A stretch of 64,000 nt of DNA from Sitta carolinensis (taxonomy: Eukaryota > Chordata > Aves > Passeriformes > Sittidae): assembly GCA_032173965.1 (NCBI GenBank), contig CM063283.1, positions 35,937,743 to 36,001,742 of the forward strand, read 5' to 3'. Below, in pieces: positions 27,573 to 37,500 of the stretch (within the stretch, counting starts at the first letter, position 1; every line of letters starts with the position of its first letter). The notes beneath the pieces are model-generated. The model searched no databases, was not told the DNA's origin, and saw only the letters and a list, made by a program, of their open reading frames with translations. Made by a program: the position numbers and the translations under genes.

Positions 27573-29645
27573 GAAACCTTTGGTTTGTTTTACCTACCTT
27601 ACAGCACATTTTAGCTCCATGGTTATAAGAACTTAAATGGTTCAATTTTTAATTATCTAAATTATGAGGTACACCTTGATTTTGTGAGTAGTAGATACAG
27701 TTTTCATCCAGCTTGAGAAAACAAAATGTATAGAAAATGTGATCTTTTCAAAGTGCTGCCATTTTTAACACAAATTTACAAGTATTTGAGGACATTCCAT
27801 TGTCTGTCTTTTGAAGGATAAACAAGCAATCCTTCAGCCAGGCTATTTGATGAGGTTCATAACAAGCCTCTGGTTTAAGAAGGAGCCCTTCACACTAAAG
27901 TGGTATGGTGTCAGAGACATACAGACTGTATACACAAGACTAAGTATTACAGGATTCTCAGAAACTTTCGACATCATCCAGTTCAGCTCTCCAAAACAAA
28001 TATTGAGACCATGCAATAGAGGATTCAGGAAAAGAGCAAATGAATCCTATGTATTCTTTGCAGCAACAAGTCTGAAAGTGGCTCACCTCTTGATCTCTAA
28101 GCTCTGTTTCTCTTGTTTGAGATAGGAATACAACAGACTGTGAAGTAAAGGGAGTGGTCACACAGACGCAGTATGTTTCACACTTAATAGGCTTGTTCTC
28201 TGCACTCTTCCCATCTGAACAAAACAGTATCAAAAATATTTATGGGGCAGTAAGTAATTTCTGTGGATTTTTCCCATTCCACATAGCTCAGAATACTCTG
28301 AATCAGCTCCAGGAACACAGGAGTTTGCCAAAACATTAGTTCAAGCAGGTGTTTCCAATTCATAGGACTTTTACCTTCCCTATGCTTGAGAGGTTCTTGG
28401 AACAACAAAAAAACCTCACATGCCTATGTTGGCAAGTGTAAGCTTTGAAAGGCAGATGTTACTCTCACATCCACCCATTGAAATCCCCTTGCCAGATTAG
28501 CTAGTATCAGAACTATGACTTTTGAACCGGCCTCTGAGAGGGCTGCTATAATAGGGCAGCTACAAGCCATGTGCTGCCATTTATCTTTGTGCCTCTTTGA
28601 AGAATGGTAGTTTCTTTACCTGGTAATTTGTTTCTCCACATGCCTTAGTATGCAAACTCAAACTCTAGCTAAACCTCTTCCTGTCACCAGATGAACACAA
28701 TAAAAATATAAAGCCCATGTTATGTCAGGTTTTAAATACAGAGGGATGATCTCTCTGGCTAAGTTCAGATTCAAATTTCTAAAGCAATAAAAGTGAAACT
28801 GCCCTTTCAGAATGTATAGTAGAAAATTACCATAAAGATAAATTCTTCAGAGAGAAAAAACATCAAATCAGATGAAAAGATATTAAAATTTTGCAGGTAA
28901 TTACTAATTTCAAAACAGTATTAGCTAAACAGTGGACAATTGATAAATATTTTTCTTCTGTTTTCTGTCTCTGTGTAAACATTTTGATTATAAGGTTGGT
29001 CTGTGCCCCTCCTGATATTTTACCTCCAGTTTGAACTGATACAGGACAAACAGTGAAGGATTGTTATCCCTTGATAATTTGTTGTTCAGACGGATACACA
29101 TAACGCGCCCAGCCCACCCAAGTAGGGCCGGTAACCAAACAGTCAACCACCTGGTAAGACAATTAAAGCCTATCACAAAGTCACATGGCAAGGATTGAGA
29201 CTGATCAAGGAAATATGTCCTTTCACTGATTTGAAGGAGAGAAGTATGTGCAGGAAGAGGAAGATTTAGAGCAACATTTGTAACAAAAACAGTTTAAGAA
29301 AGTAGATAAGAATGCGGTCGCTTCATACTTAGATGCAGCATGTCCATGCTTTTTGCCCTCAAACTCTATGTTAAGCAGCTGTTCTCCAGGCAGGAAACCT
29401 TAGGAACTGCTCAACAGTGTTCTCGAACAGCCAGCAACCTGAGTGAGGAGCTACTGAGAGCCAAGGAGTAAGAAATATTGACAACATGAGACTACTTTGC
29501 ATCCATCCCTATGCAGAACTTAGATTAGTCAGGAGTATAAAAGAGTTCCCCTGTCCTTTAAAGACACAGTACCCTGACTTCTTCTTGAGGAAGTGTAGCA
29601 GAACTCATGCTCTGCTCATGTTCAGGATAGGTGGGGTTTTTTTTT

Positions 29646-29667
29646 GTTTGTTTGTTTGTTTGTTTTT
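29646..29667. repeat. (GTTT)n microsatellite
   Basis: Five GTTT units follow a run of T. No function is implied. Confidence 0.9.
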
Positions 29668-30634
29668 GCTTTAAAATGCAACTAGAAGTGGTACCAACAC
29701 CCACCTTTAACATAAGGTATGGTATCCACATTTCAACTTGAAGATTCAGGTCCCAGCTTCTTCCAGCTAACAGCGCAACCCACATCTCCCAGATGATAAA
29801 TAAGGGTTCTAATAATCACTCACATAGCTAACTAGAATGGATGGATTTTCCACCCTTCCATACAGCAAAGCAGGGAAGAGCATTGATACATCATGACATT
29901 GTAATTCAGGGGCTGTGGTGATCAGCAGGAAAATGGAATATGTAGGCTTTGGTCTTTACCTCTAGCAGAATACTGTTAAATGAGTGAAACACAGTTAATG
30001 CCCATTGCACTTTTCAGATTAGAAGAGTTTTACAGTTCCCATTCCTACAAGTGAGAGAGTCCTGAACATTTGGTGATGTATCTGGTGAGCATGCATGCAT
30101 GTACGTGTATTTGGCATGGAAGCACTTCTGCCTCCTCTTCAGCTGTGTTTCAGGGGAAAGCATCCATTGCATTTTTGTGAGGTCTAATCCATTAGGCACG
30201 CTCCAAAAATATTCGACATATTGGGTCCCTCAAGCATTTGTAGATGGAGTATAGCCTACTTTCCCAAACTTCCCCTTACTTTAGACAAAAGAAAGGTATT
30301 GAGTTCTTTCATTTGGCTCTAAGTGTCTCAAGAACTTCACAGTGCTACCAGAAGGCACCTAATCAAGCTAGACAGCAGCTTAACAGCTGGCTTTTGGATC
30401 ACCAGTCTGGGCTCAGGCAATGCAATTCCACTAAAGTCCTGCTATAGATGCTTTAACTCTTTTATTTTCTTCAGCACCGTGATAGTATCTATGGCAGCTG
30501 AGAGTTCAAGCTGACACTGATGAGAAAAGGTGAAAAGGTTGGAGGATTCAAGTGTCTGGCTTAAAAATTGCACCAGGAAAAGTGCATTCTCTCTTGGCAC
30601 GAGAGCATAAGGTTGAGTTGCTCCTCTCACAGTC

Positions 30635-31615
30635 CTAAAACTTAAAGAATTTCTGAAGCCTGCCAAGCTTCTCATAAAACATTGAAAAGAATAAAAAGAT
30701 GACCTGACTTTCTGTCACATAAAAGAAATCCTCTGAAGGTAGAGGAAGTTTTTCCATTTTCAGAAGTGAGAAAGGTGGAAGAATGAGAGAAGTTCTGGAG
30801 CTAACGGTGAGAAAGTTTCTCTGAGGGAATGGATATAAAAAAATGTCATAAAGAAATGTCATAAAGAAGTGGTAGGAGATCTCTGCATCTAGGGATGGGT
30901 CTTCTCCCTCCCTTCTATTCAAATTTATGTTAAGCTAAATAGTGAATAGTCTCTGAGGATATGTCCCATATGTATCAGATTTTCTTTCTCTGTGTTGCTT
31001 TTTTAGAAAAGCATGTTTGCTTGTTATTTTCTCCCAGACTTCTTCACAGTGTTTGTATAATTTTATTTTGCTGTTATTGTCACTGATTTTCCTCCACCCT
31101 TCTTCATTTGCAGTCCTTTCCTGAATGAAACCACTCAAGGTAAATGCTTTCAGCCCTGTCTTGTAAAGGTTTTGCTCAACATTTAACTTCACAGAACAAG
31201 TTTTTTATCTTCTCGCATTTTTCAGTTTCTTAAATGGCACCCAGGTTCCCTTCCCCGCCCTTTTTATGCATTTAACAAGGATCTGCTTTCTATAGCAATA
31301 AAGAATCTGGAAAAGAAAGGTTTTAGTTCTTTCATACATAGGCTTAGATAGCTTTGAATTTTTAGAAAAGATTGAGGCTGTGTATAAAACATCTTTGTGG
31401 ATCAAAAAAGGTAAACCTAAAGAGGGGTGTTTTCTCAGAAAGTGATTGACAAGCTGATTTTTCAGAGGCAAGTTTTCAGAGGAAAGGAGTTGCAGACAGG
31501 CTGAGCACATGGACTGGCTCCCACTCCAAAAGATGTGGGTCTTATTTAGGAGTCCCATATGATGACTGGCAGAGCTGTACATCTGTTTCACACAACACAA
31601 CTCACAAGTTCTTAG
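30635..31615 (-). other. Unusually open minus-strand frame with two internal stops
   Basis: One minus-strand frame runs from 31615 down to a stop at 30635 with only two internal stops (TAA at 31205-31207, TAG at 30935-30937), about 327 codons in all. At roughly 38% GC a random frame of this length would carry about twenty stops. The three open blocks encode 131, 85 and 95 residues rich in Lys, Phe, Leu and Ser, with no domain, motif or membrane pattern I recognise. The right-hand copy of the 54-bp repeat lies inside it, near the start of the third block. It could be a decayed coding exon or retrocopy, part of an unrecognised repeat, or chance. I favour chance or an unknown repeat, since the residues do not look constrained. 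Confidence 0.15.
30869..30922 (+). repeat. 54-bp dispersed repeat, copy 2
   Basis: Direct-orientation partner of 27519-27572, 3.35 kb away. Immediately to its left lies a separate tandem duplication of the 13-mer atgtcataaagaa (about 30842-30868), so the insertion neighbourhood has been rearranged locally. Confidence 0.85.
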
Positions 31616-33094
31616 TCAAGTAAATTAGGTCTGCAAGGATAGAGTTCAACACCTGAATTTAAGGTCCTAAGCACAGACACCTTGGTGTGAGCTAGGTGTC
31701 CAAGACACATATTGTGGTCACTACAGGTCTTGCCAGTGCAACCAGTGGAGCACACAGACTTACTCAGCTGGCCAAATCAAAGGACCTACTTTAGGTGCCA
31801 ATTCCTTTTAGTGTATTGGGCTAGCTTCAGTTGCCCGAATAAGCATCTTGGGCCTTTGGGGTCGTCTTAGCTAACCCTGCCTGGCCTCTAGCTGTCTCTC
31901 CAGAAGTCACGTGGCACTGTATCCAAAGGCCTCCTTTTGATATATGAAAGCACAAGGCTCAAATGGCTCCTATGGAGGAACATGAAACCCACCCCTACTG
32001 TCTGCAATGGAAAGTTAAGATACCTCACATTCCCATAACTAAATTTCTGTGTTTGAAGCCAAAGCTGAACCTCACTCTAGGGGACTGCCTTTGAAATGAG
32101 TGTGCAGAGAAAAGAACTAACCCTCTTTTAGAGTGGAAACATTAAAAGCATTCTCAAATATCTTGGGAACCACAGAGTATAGATAATTCATTTTTGTACT
32201 TATTTCTTAAAGTTAAAACCCCATTTTGAAATGTTGGGATAAGCAGTAGGTCTCTGGTAAAGCTTCTAGATTCCTTCTCAGTTCTGTTTCTTTTATGACC
32301 TCATCAGCATCTTGGCTGGACCCTCGATGAGTTTCTCTGAAACTTCTTCTCCAGACGGTTCTCCTCCCTCCCCACCATACTCACATATACTTCTGTAACT
32401 CCCTAATGTAATATTCCCTTTTTGCAGAGCGTCACAGAAAAAATATTGTAGGCATGACTTGTCTTGATTTGCTTGACAAAAAGAGGTGTTTTTAACAAGT
32501 AACTCACACAGGAAGACTATCCCAGCTTCATGAATACTGACAGAACACTTACTGCTTAACTCATAGGTGGATACTTCAAGCTGCACTTCAAATAATGCCG
32601 TTGATGAAGAAAGTAGTGAGAATAACTGCATTTATCCAAACATCACAGCTCATCTTGTTTTACAGGTGACTTACTAAAGCAGCATGCCTTGCTAAACACC
32701 GCCTCCATCTGCACAACCTGGTTTGCCTGCAGTAGTTGTTTAAGCTTCTGGTGAGAATACAGCGAAAGAGAAAAATGGTAGTGCTGAACTAAGTCTTTTA
32801 AAATTCCCAGTGCTCTTCTTCTGTCTCTGTTTTTTGTCACTTTTCATTCATTTTATATGATAGCAACCCTGCTAAGTACAATAGCAATACATTGCTAAGT
32901 ACAGCCATAAAGCCAGTTGAGAGTGGCATTTTTTTTTAAAATACAAATGCTTCCTAAAATCATCTACCTAGCAAGTCAGGCATTAGAATCATTAATCATG
33001 AGGATTAGTTGGTATCACCCTCTTAAATGCTCAGGATCAGGTATTTAAATAAACAGCAGTGTCTTAAGAGAATTAGTATTTTGGGGTTCTTTAG

Positions 33095-33112
33095 GCATTA
33101 CGTAATGCAAAT
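33095..33112 (+). promoter_or_regulatory. bZIP palindrome overlapping a POU octamer
   Basis: GCATTACGTAATGC (33095-33108) is a perfect 14-bp palindrome. Its core, ATTACGTAAT, matches the PAR-bZIP/E4BP4 consensus (RTTAYGTAAY) and also fits C/EBP-type sites. It overlaps the octamer ATGCAAAT (33105-33112), the classic POU/Oct site. The pair sits about 480 bp upstream of the TATA box and 530 bp upstream of the CpG island, so a role as a proximal enhancer of that promoter is a reasonable inference. Binding is unproven. Confidence 0.4.
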
Positions 33113-33574
33113 GACATGATACACTAAGTCATGAGATACAATGAAAGCACACAGGAAAATGCCACTCTTCTGACTGCCAGAGCTTCACTTTAATTTATGA
33201 CCGAGCGTACATAACACGATTCTTTTGAAGGGTACACAGCCCCCTCCTAGACTGAACTGCTTATTGATTTTAGTAGCACAATTCCTAATGAAATTAATTT
33301 ATGCTATTTTAGCTTAAGTCTTACTTTTGCTGACTTTTAGCATTTTTTAAAGTACTGTTTAATATCCTATCCTTTTTTTTTTTTCTTTTTTTCTCTCCAA
33401 TTTCATCTTAAATAGCTTACCAAATCAAAACCTATCCCACGAATGATCTCATAGTGCAGTTAAGCCCAGATTTTTTTTTTTCTGCTCTCTTCTGCTTTAT
33501 TTTTGGTCTGGGATAAAAAATCTTAAAGGGGAAAAAAGCCCAGTACACAAAAACTAGAAAATATTATATAACTG

Positions 33575-33580
33575 TATAAA
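33575..33580 (+). promoter_or_regulatory. Candidate TATA box at the left edge of the CpG island
   Basis: TATAAA is followed directly by GCCGGC, giving the usual TATA-plus-GC flank. A start site would be expected near 33605, just where CpG density begins to rise. TATAAA occurs by chance in AT-rich DNA. The position is what makes this copy worth recording. Confidence 0.3.
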
Positions 33581-33604
33581 GCCGGCAATTTAACCCTTCC
33601 CAGC

Positions 33605-33718
33605 AGAAAATTGTTTCTAAATACAACTCAGCCCGGAGCTGAAAAACGTCAGCATGGAAATCCAGCTCCAGGGCACAGGAGGGAGCGCAGCGGCTCCCCG
33701 AGCAGATGTCCACACACA
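33605..33718 (+). other. Candidate first exon (hypothetical)
   Basis: If transcription starts about 30 bp after the TATA box, the first ATG is at 33654 and reads 21 codons plus two bases before a consensus GTGAGT donor at 33719. The short peptide (starting Met-Glu-Ile-Gln-Leu) matches nothing I know. If the donor is not used, this frame stops at TGA 33720-33722. A CRE half-site ACGTCA lies at 33646-33651. The model rests on signals alone and has no conservation or transcript support. The opposite strand, or a non-coding transcript, is equally possible. Confidence 0.12.
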
Positions 33719-33719
33719 G

Positions 33720-33726
33720 TGAGTCA
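33720..33726 (+). promoter_or_regulatory. AP-1 motif TGAGTCA
   Basis: A perfect TRE heptamer that overlaps the candidate splice donor at 33719. It lies inside the CpG island and is therefore likely to be accessible. A heptamer is expected by chance every few kilobases, so its location is the only support. Confidence 0.25.
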
Positions 33727-34141
33727 TCGGCAAGGGCTCAACCTGGGATCATCAGCACCCGGGCACAGCTGCCCACGGTTTTCAGCTGAGAGCGCAGCTC
33801 GGCCGCCTGTCCCTTACTCAGCGTGAGGAGCCCTCAGCTAACCCGAGCGAGCCAGGGAAGGGCAGCGAGAGGCTGCGGAAACCTCTGGAGATGCGATTTT
33901 GGTGTCAGCTGCATTAGTGAAGGGAGGCGCTTAGCAGGCTTCAGCAGAGCGCAGCGGCAGCAGCGTCTCCATCGCTTTGAGCTAGCAGGGGCACAGGAAC
34001 AGGACGGCCATCTGGGGGCATCCCGCTGCCTCGGGGCGCCGGAGCCTCCGCAGCTGCGAGCGCTCAGCGCAGCGGGGCTGCCGGTGGCGGCAGCGGCCCG
34101 GGCGGCGGGAGCGGATCGCACGGAGGCTCGCCGTGCCGATG

Positions 34142-34476
34142 GGGCAGGGCAGGGCAGGGCAGGGCCGGGCAAGGCAGGGCCGGGCCGGGCAGGGCAGGGC
34201 AGGGCAGGGCAGGGCAGGGCCGGGCAAGGCAGGGCCGGGCCGGCAGGGCAGGGCAGGCAGGGCAGGGCAGGCGGCAAGGCAGGGCGGGCGGGCAGGGCAG
34301 GCGGCAGGCGGGCAGGCAGGGCAGGGCAGGGCAGGCAGGCCGGGCAAGGCAGGGCAGGGCAGGGCAGCGCCGGGCCGGGCCGGGCAGGGCCGGGCAGCGC
34401 CGGGCCGGACAGGGCAGGGCCGGGCAAGGCAGGGCCGGGCAAGGCCGGGCAGGGCAGGGCCGGGCCGGGCCGGGCC
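34142..34476. repeat. GGGCA-based minisatellite inside the CpG island
   Basis: About 335 bp made almost entirely of GGGCA with GGGCC, GGCA and AAGGC variants. The plus strand is strongly G-rich with runs of three G every few bases, so quadruplex formation is likely. Because the unit is five bases, three units make five codons, so all three plus frames read the same cyclic pentapeptide (Gly-Gln-Gly-Arg-Ala) and all minus frames read Cys-Pro-Ala-Leu-Pro. The array ends 22 bp before the X-box-like palindrome. Length is probably polymorphic and hard to assemble. Confidence 0.95.
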
Positions 34477-34498
34477 TCCGCCGCCCGCAGGCCCCGCC

Positions 34499-34512
34499 GT
34501 TGCCGCGGCAAC
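34499..34512. promoter_or_regulatory. RFX X-box-like palindrome
   Basis: GTTGCCGCGGCAAC is a perfect 14-bp palindrome with the two half-sites (GTTGCC, GGCAAC) and the two-base spacer of the high-affinity RFX X-box; only the spacer (GC in place of AT) departs from the usual form. It lies in the densest part of the CpG island. RFX sites in promoters commonly mark cilia-related or neural genes, but that link is only suggestive here. Confidence 0.4.
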
Positions 34513-37500
34513 CCGGGGGCGGTGCCGCGGCCGCGGGCCCGGGCGGGCAGGGGTCGTTGTTATGCGCGGCGGGTGCGGGCGGACAAAGGCGGCTCCGTTC
34601 GGCCCCGCTCGCTACTCGCGCTTGTGCCGGGAGGGGCGAGGCGAGGGTTGCCGGTTGGAGAAGGGTGGGGGAGCCGCCGCCGGCCGGGAGAAGGGAGGGG
34701 AGGGAGCCGCAGCGCCGCGTCCCGTGGAAAGCTGAAGCTTCCCGCGCCTTGCTCCGCCGAGCCCCGGCGGCAGTCCGCGCCTCGATCCGCCTCCCTCTCC
34801 CGCCGGACAAAAGGGCCGATCCGAGGTGGCAGGACAATTAAAAAAAGAAGAAATCTCTAAGAGTATTAGCCTTACTTTATGCAGAAGCCGTGTGAGGTGG
34901 TGTGGTGATTTTTTTTTTCCTTCTGCTCTAGTGGCTAGAAGCCAAAACTCTCCTATTGAACGCCTCTCGCTGAATGGAAAAAATCTGCCTTGTTTAACTA
35001 ATGCTAGTCCTTTTCCCCAAAAAGAATAATAATAAGGAGAAAATGTCATTATTTTAGCTCTGGAGAAGCTTTAAGAGGGTCGTGAAAGACATACTGAGCC
35101 TTACTCTCTTCCTCCCCTCCTCCCTTCATTAGCACCACACCTAGAGGCACACACATACACACAAAAGGAAAAGGGAGAGCCGAAAAAACTGAGCAGTTAC
35201 CTGAGAAACCAGATACGGTGCTGTAGGGCACCATGGGTACACATGCACCTGAAGAATTCATATGGGAGAAATAACCTCTGCCATAACCACCCTCTGAGCC
35301 ACACCTCATTCAGTACACTAATCCACCCTGTACTGAAATATGTGTGTCCAGGGCATGCACAGAACAGTTTTGTAGCGTCTGTAACATGGTGGAATCCCAA
35401 AATAAATATTAAAATCTCACTCTAATGTGGATTATATATAATTCTCTCCAAAAGCATAAGAATAGTGATAGCTATAAACCAGATAATAGATCAACCATTC
35501 TTTGTGATGTCTGCTTTCCTGTTCCTGCACTGTTTGAAAAAATAATAGTTTGCTCTATGGAAAATAGACACATCTCTGTTACAGAGATGTAAACATATCA
35601 GTATTCCCACCAATGTTTGGAAGCATCGCAAATGTGTTTGTGCTAATTGAAATCATGAAAGCATTGGGTTGAATAATATGTTCTCATTTAGACGTTTTGA
35701 GGCATTACTTTTTAGTTCACTACTATGGTATAGGTTCTGCATTTCCTGTAAAAATACTCAAATATTACTTTCGCTGGTAGCCTGGCTTTGTTGCACATTT
35801 GTTGTGCAACTGAAAGCCTGTTTTTAAAAGGATTGTACTTCATGCTTGGGAAAATCTGCTGTAAGTTTGAAAAAGAAGTTACACTTCTTTTTTGACCTTT
35901 GTTCCATACACCTTTCTGTGCACACATCCTCTGGTTGTAATCTATTACTCTGATCAAGTTTGTCTTTCCACAATGAAGCTAGACATGCATTTAGAAAATG
36001 TCCTAGTAATGTATTAGCATGGAAATGTGGTTCCAAGTAATAGGAACATGATGATCACAAGCCATACTTGGTGAAGGAAATCACTGTGTTTAACAGTGTT
36101 TAGATCCGGACTATGTCTTAATTTCACAGCCCCTGCTTAAGTGCTAGAAATTTTCAGACTGAATTATTTAATAGACTACCAGGTCTGAAGATGAAGTCAG
36201 AATTTGTAAGGGAGGATGCAGTGTTCACAGCACAGCACTTTTATTTAACACTTAATTATGAAGCTGTGCACAGAGAAGCTTTTGAGATTGTTGCCATTAG
36301 AAACTGAGCCCTTGTGGCTGGAGTTATGGTCAGGCTGCCGTCTCCACCCCCACCCTCCTTCCCTGCCCTCCTCCTGCTCCACTGACTGACCTTGCCACGC
36401 TTGGCTGAGCTGAACCTTGAGGTGCTGCAGTGTTTTACATCGCTGGGCTGTAAGGTCTGAGGTGTGAGCATGCAAGAGGTGGTGCCATCTGCGGGGACAA
36501 GAGTCTTTTCTTTTGCTGAAAACCTGCCAGCTGTTATTCAATATCACTGAGTATCATGTAACAAATATAAAAGCTGCATGTCAGGGAGAACGTCTCTTTC
36601 CCTACTGATCTAGGCTGGAACATAGCAAAGTTTCCATTTACTTCTAGCTATTGTGAAAAGAAGGCTCCATTGACCTATTTTGACACTCAGCCAGGGAGGT
36701 GACACCATCAGTCAGAAGCTGACCATTTTTGTTTCCAAACGCACACACCAGAATTTTAATACTGTGCTTTGTTTGAATTGAAAGGCTGTCATTTCAGTGC
36801 TTTTTGTCACCATTGATCTCAGCCTTATGTATTTTACATGGTATTTTGGACGTACACTATTAGCCATCATTATAATATTCTCTGTGTAAAATTATTTTGT
36901 GTGTAAGCCTGAAGAAAATTTCTGGTGAGTTTTCGCATTACTCAGTGGCACCAAGCGATCTTTTGTGCAAAGATAACACAGATGTGCTCTTTTGTAACCT
37001 CTTCTTCCCAGGGAGACTCTGATCCTTCACTGGCACAAGACGTTTGAAGTTCTGCAGTTGATTTTTGCAAGACCAGGAGCAAGCCTTGAGCTCTTCTAAT
37101 TCTACCTGTCACTGAGCATCTCCCCAGTTGGGAGCCAAGAGCATGCAGGACATGGTGGGATCAGATCCTGAATTAATTCTCTTGGGAGTAATTGATCTCA
37201 GAAGAATTGCTACAGACACAGCTTCCAAAGGTAACCAGTGCTGATACAGAGCAGCACAGAGTAGTTTTTGCAGGTCAGCAAAGGAGTGGTCACTTTAAGC
37301 AACAAGGCATAGGAAAATGTTCTGCAGAGAACAATTCATTAGCAGGACATTCCAGCCTTTAGTCTGGATTTTCGATGGGTCGAACTGGATCATTGTGGGC
37401 ACACTGAGGGAATGAGAGGCCTATGCATCATTCCTGCCAGACAGGATTCCTTCAGGTGCACCTAGCAGCATTTTTGCTGTTGTTGTGAGAAGAGAAAATT

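Larger units (their letters stand above)
24869..33050. other. AT-rich non-genic DNA with short repeats
   Basis: No intact gene is supported. Individual items (the two 54-bp copies, the GTTT repeat, the open minus-strand frame) are listed separately. Two patches may be old dispersed repeats that I cannot name: about 31.63-32.05 kb (phrases such as gtgtgagctaggtgtccaag) and about 29.00-29.20 kb, which has an unusual CpG cluster. Several short frames on both strands between 27.3 and 28.4 kb match no known family. Confidence 0.55.
33630..34835. promoter_or_regulatory. CpG island (promoter or first-exon region)
   Basis: CpG and GC content rise sharply from an AT-rich background and fall again by about 34.84 kb. 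The densest part is about 34.06-34.13 and 34.48-34.81 kb, with GC boxes such as gggggcggtgcc and many intact CpGs, which in vertebrates implies germline hypomethylation and usually a promoter. The island contains a GGGCA minisatellite (34142-34476) and an X-box-like palindrome. Long open frames on both strands (up to 345 codons) arise because the GC-rich repeat lacks stops, and they should not be taken as genes. Which gene it serves cannot be told. Just to the right, a strong acceptor-like tract ends in CTCTAG at 34926-34931. Confidence 0.85.

Noticed and set aside
27811..28125. 104-codon plus-strand frame
   Set aside because: No known domain, not in phase with neighbouring frames, and no start or splice context of note.
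33981..33995. CTCF-like agcaggggcac
   Set aside because: It is one G short of the core spacing and lacks the flanking consensus.
34001..34020. YY1-like gccatct word in the CpG island
   Set aside because: It is only a short partial match, common in GC-rich promoters, so it was not listed as a site.
33823..34860. 345-codon plus-strand frame across the CpG island, and minus-strand frames of 121-257 codons
   Set aside because: They are produced by the GGGCA pentamer array and high GC, which remove stop codons in every frame. The products are pure repeat (Gly-Gln-Gly-Arg-Ala or Cys-Pro-Ala-Leu-Pro) joined to arbitrary arginine- or proline-rich text.
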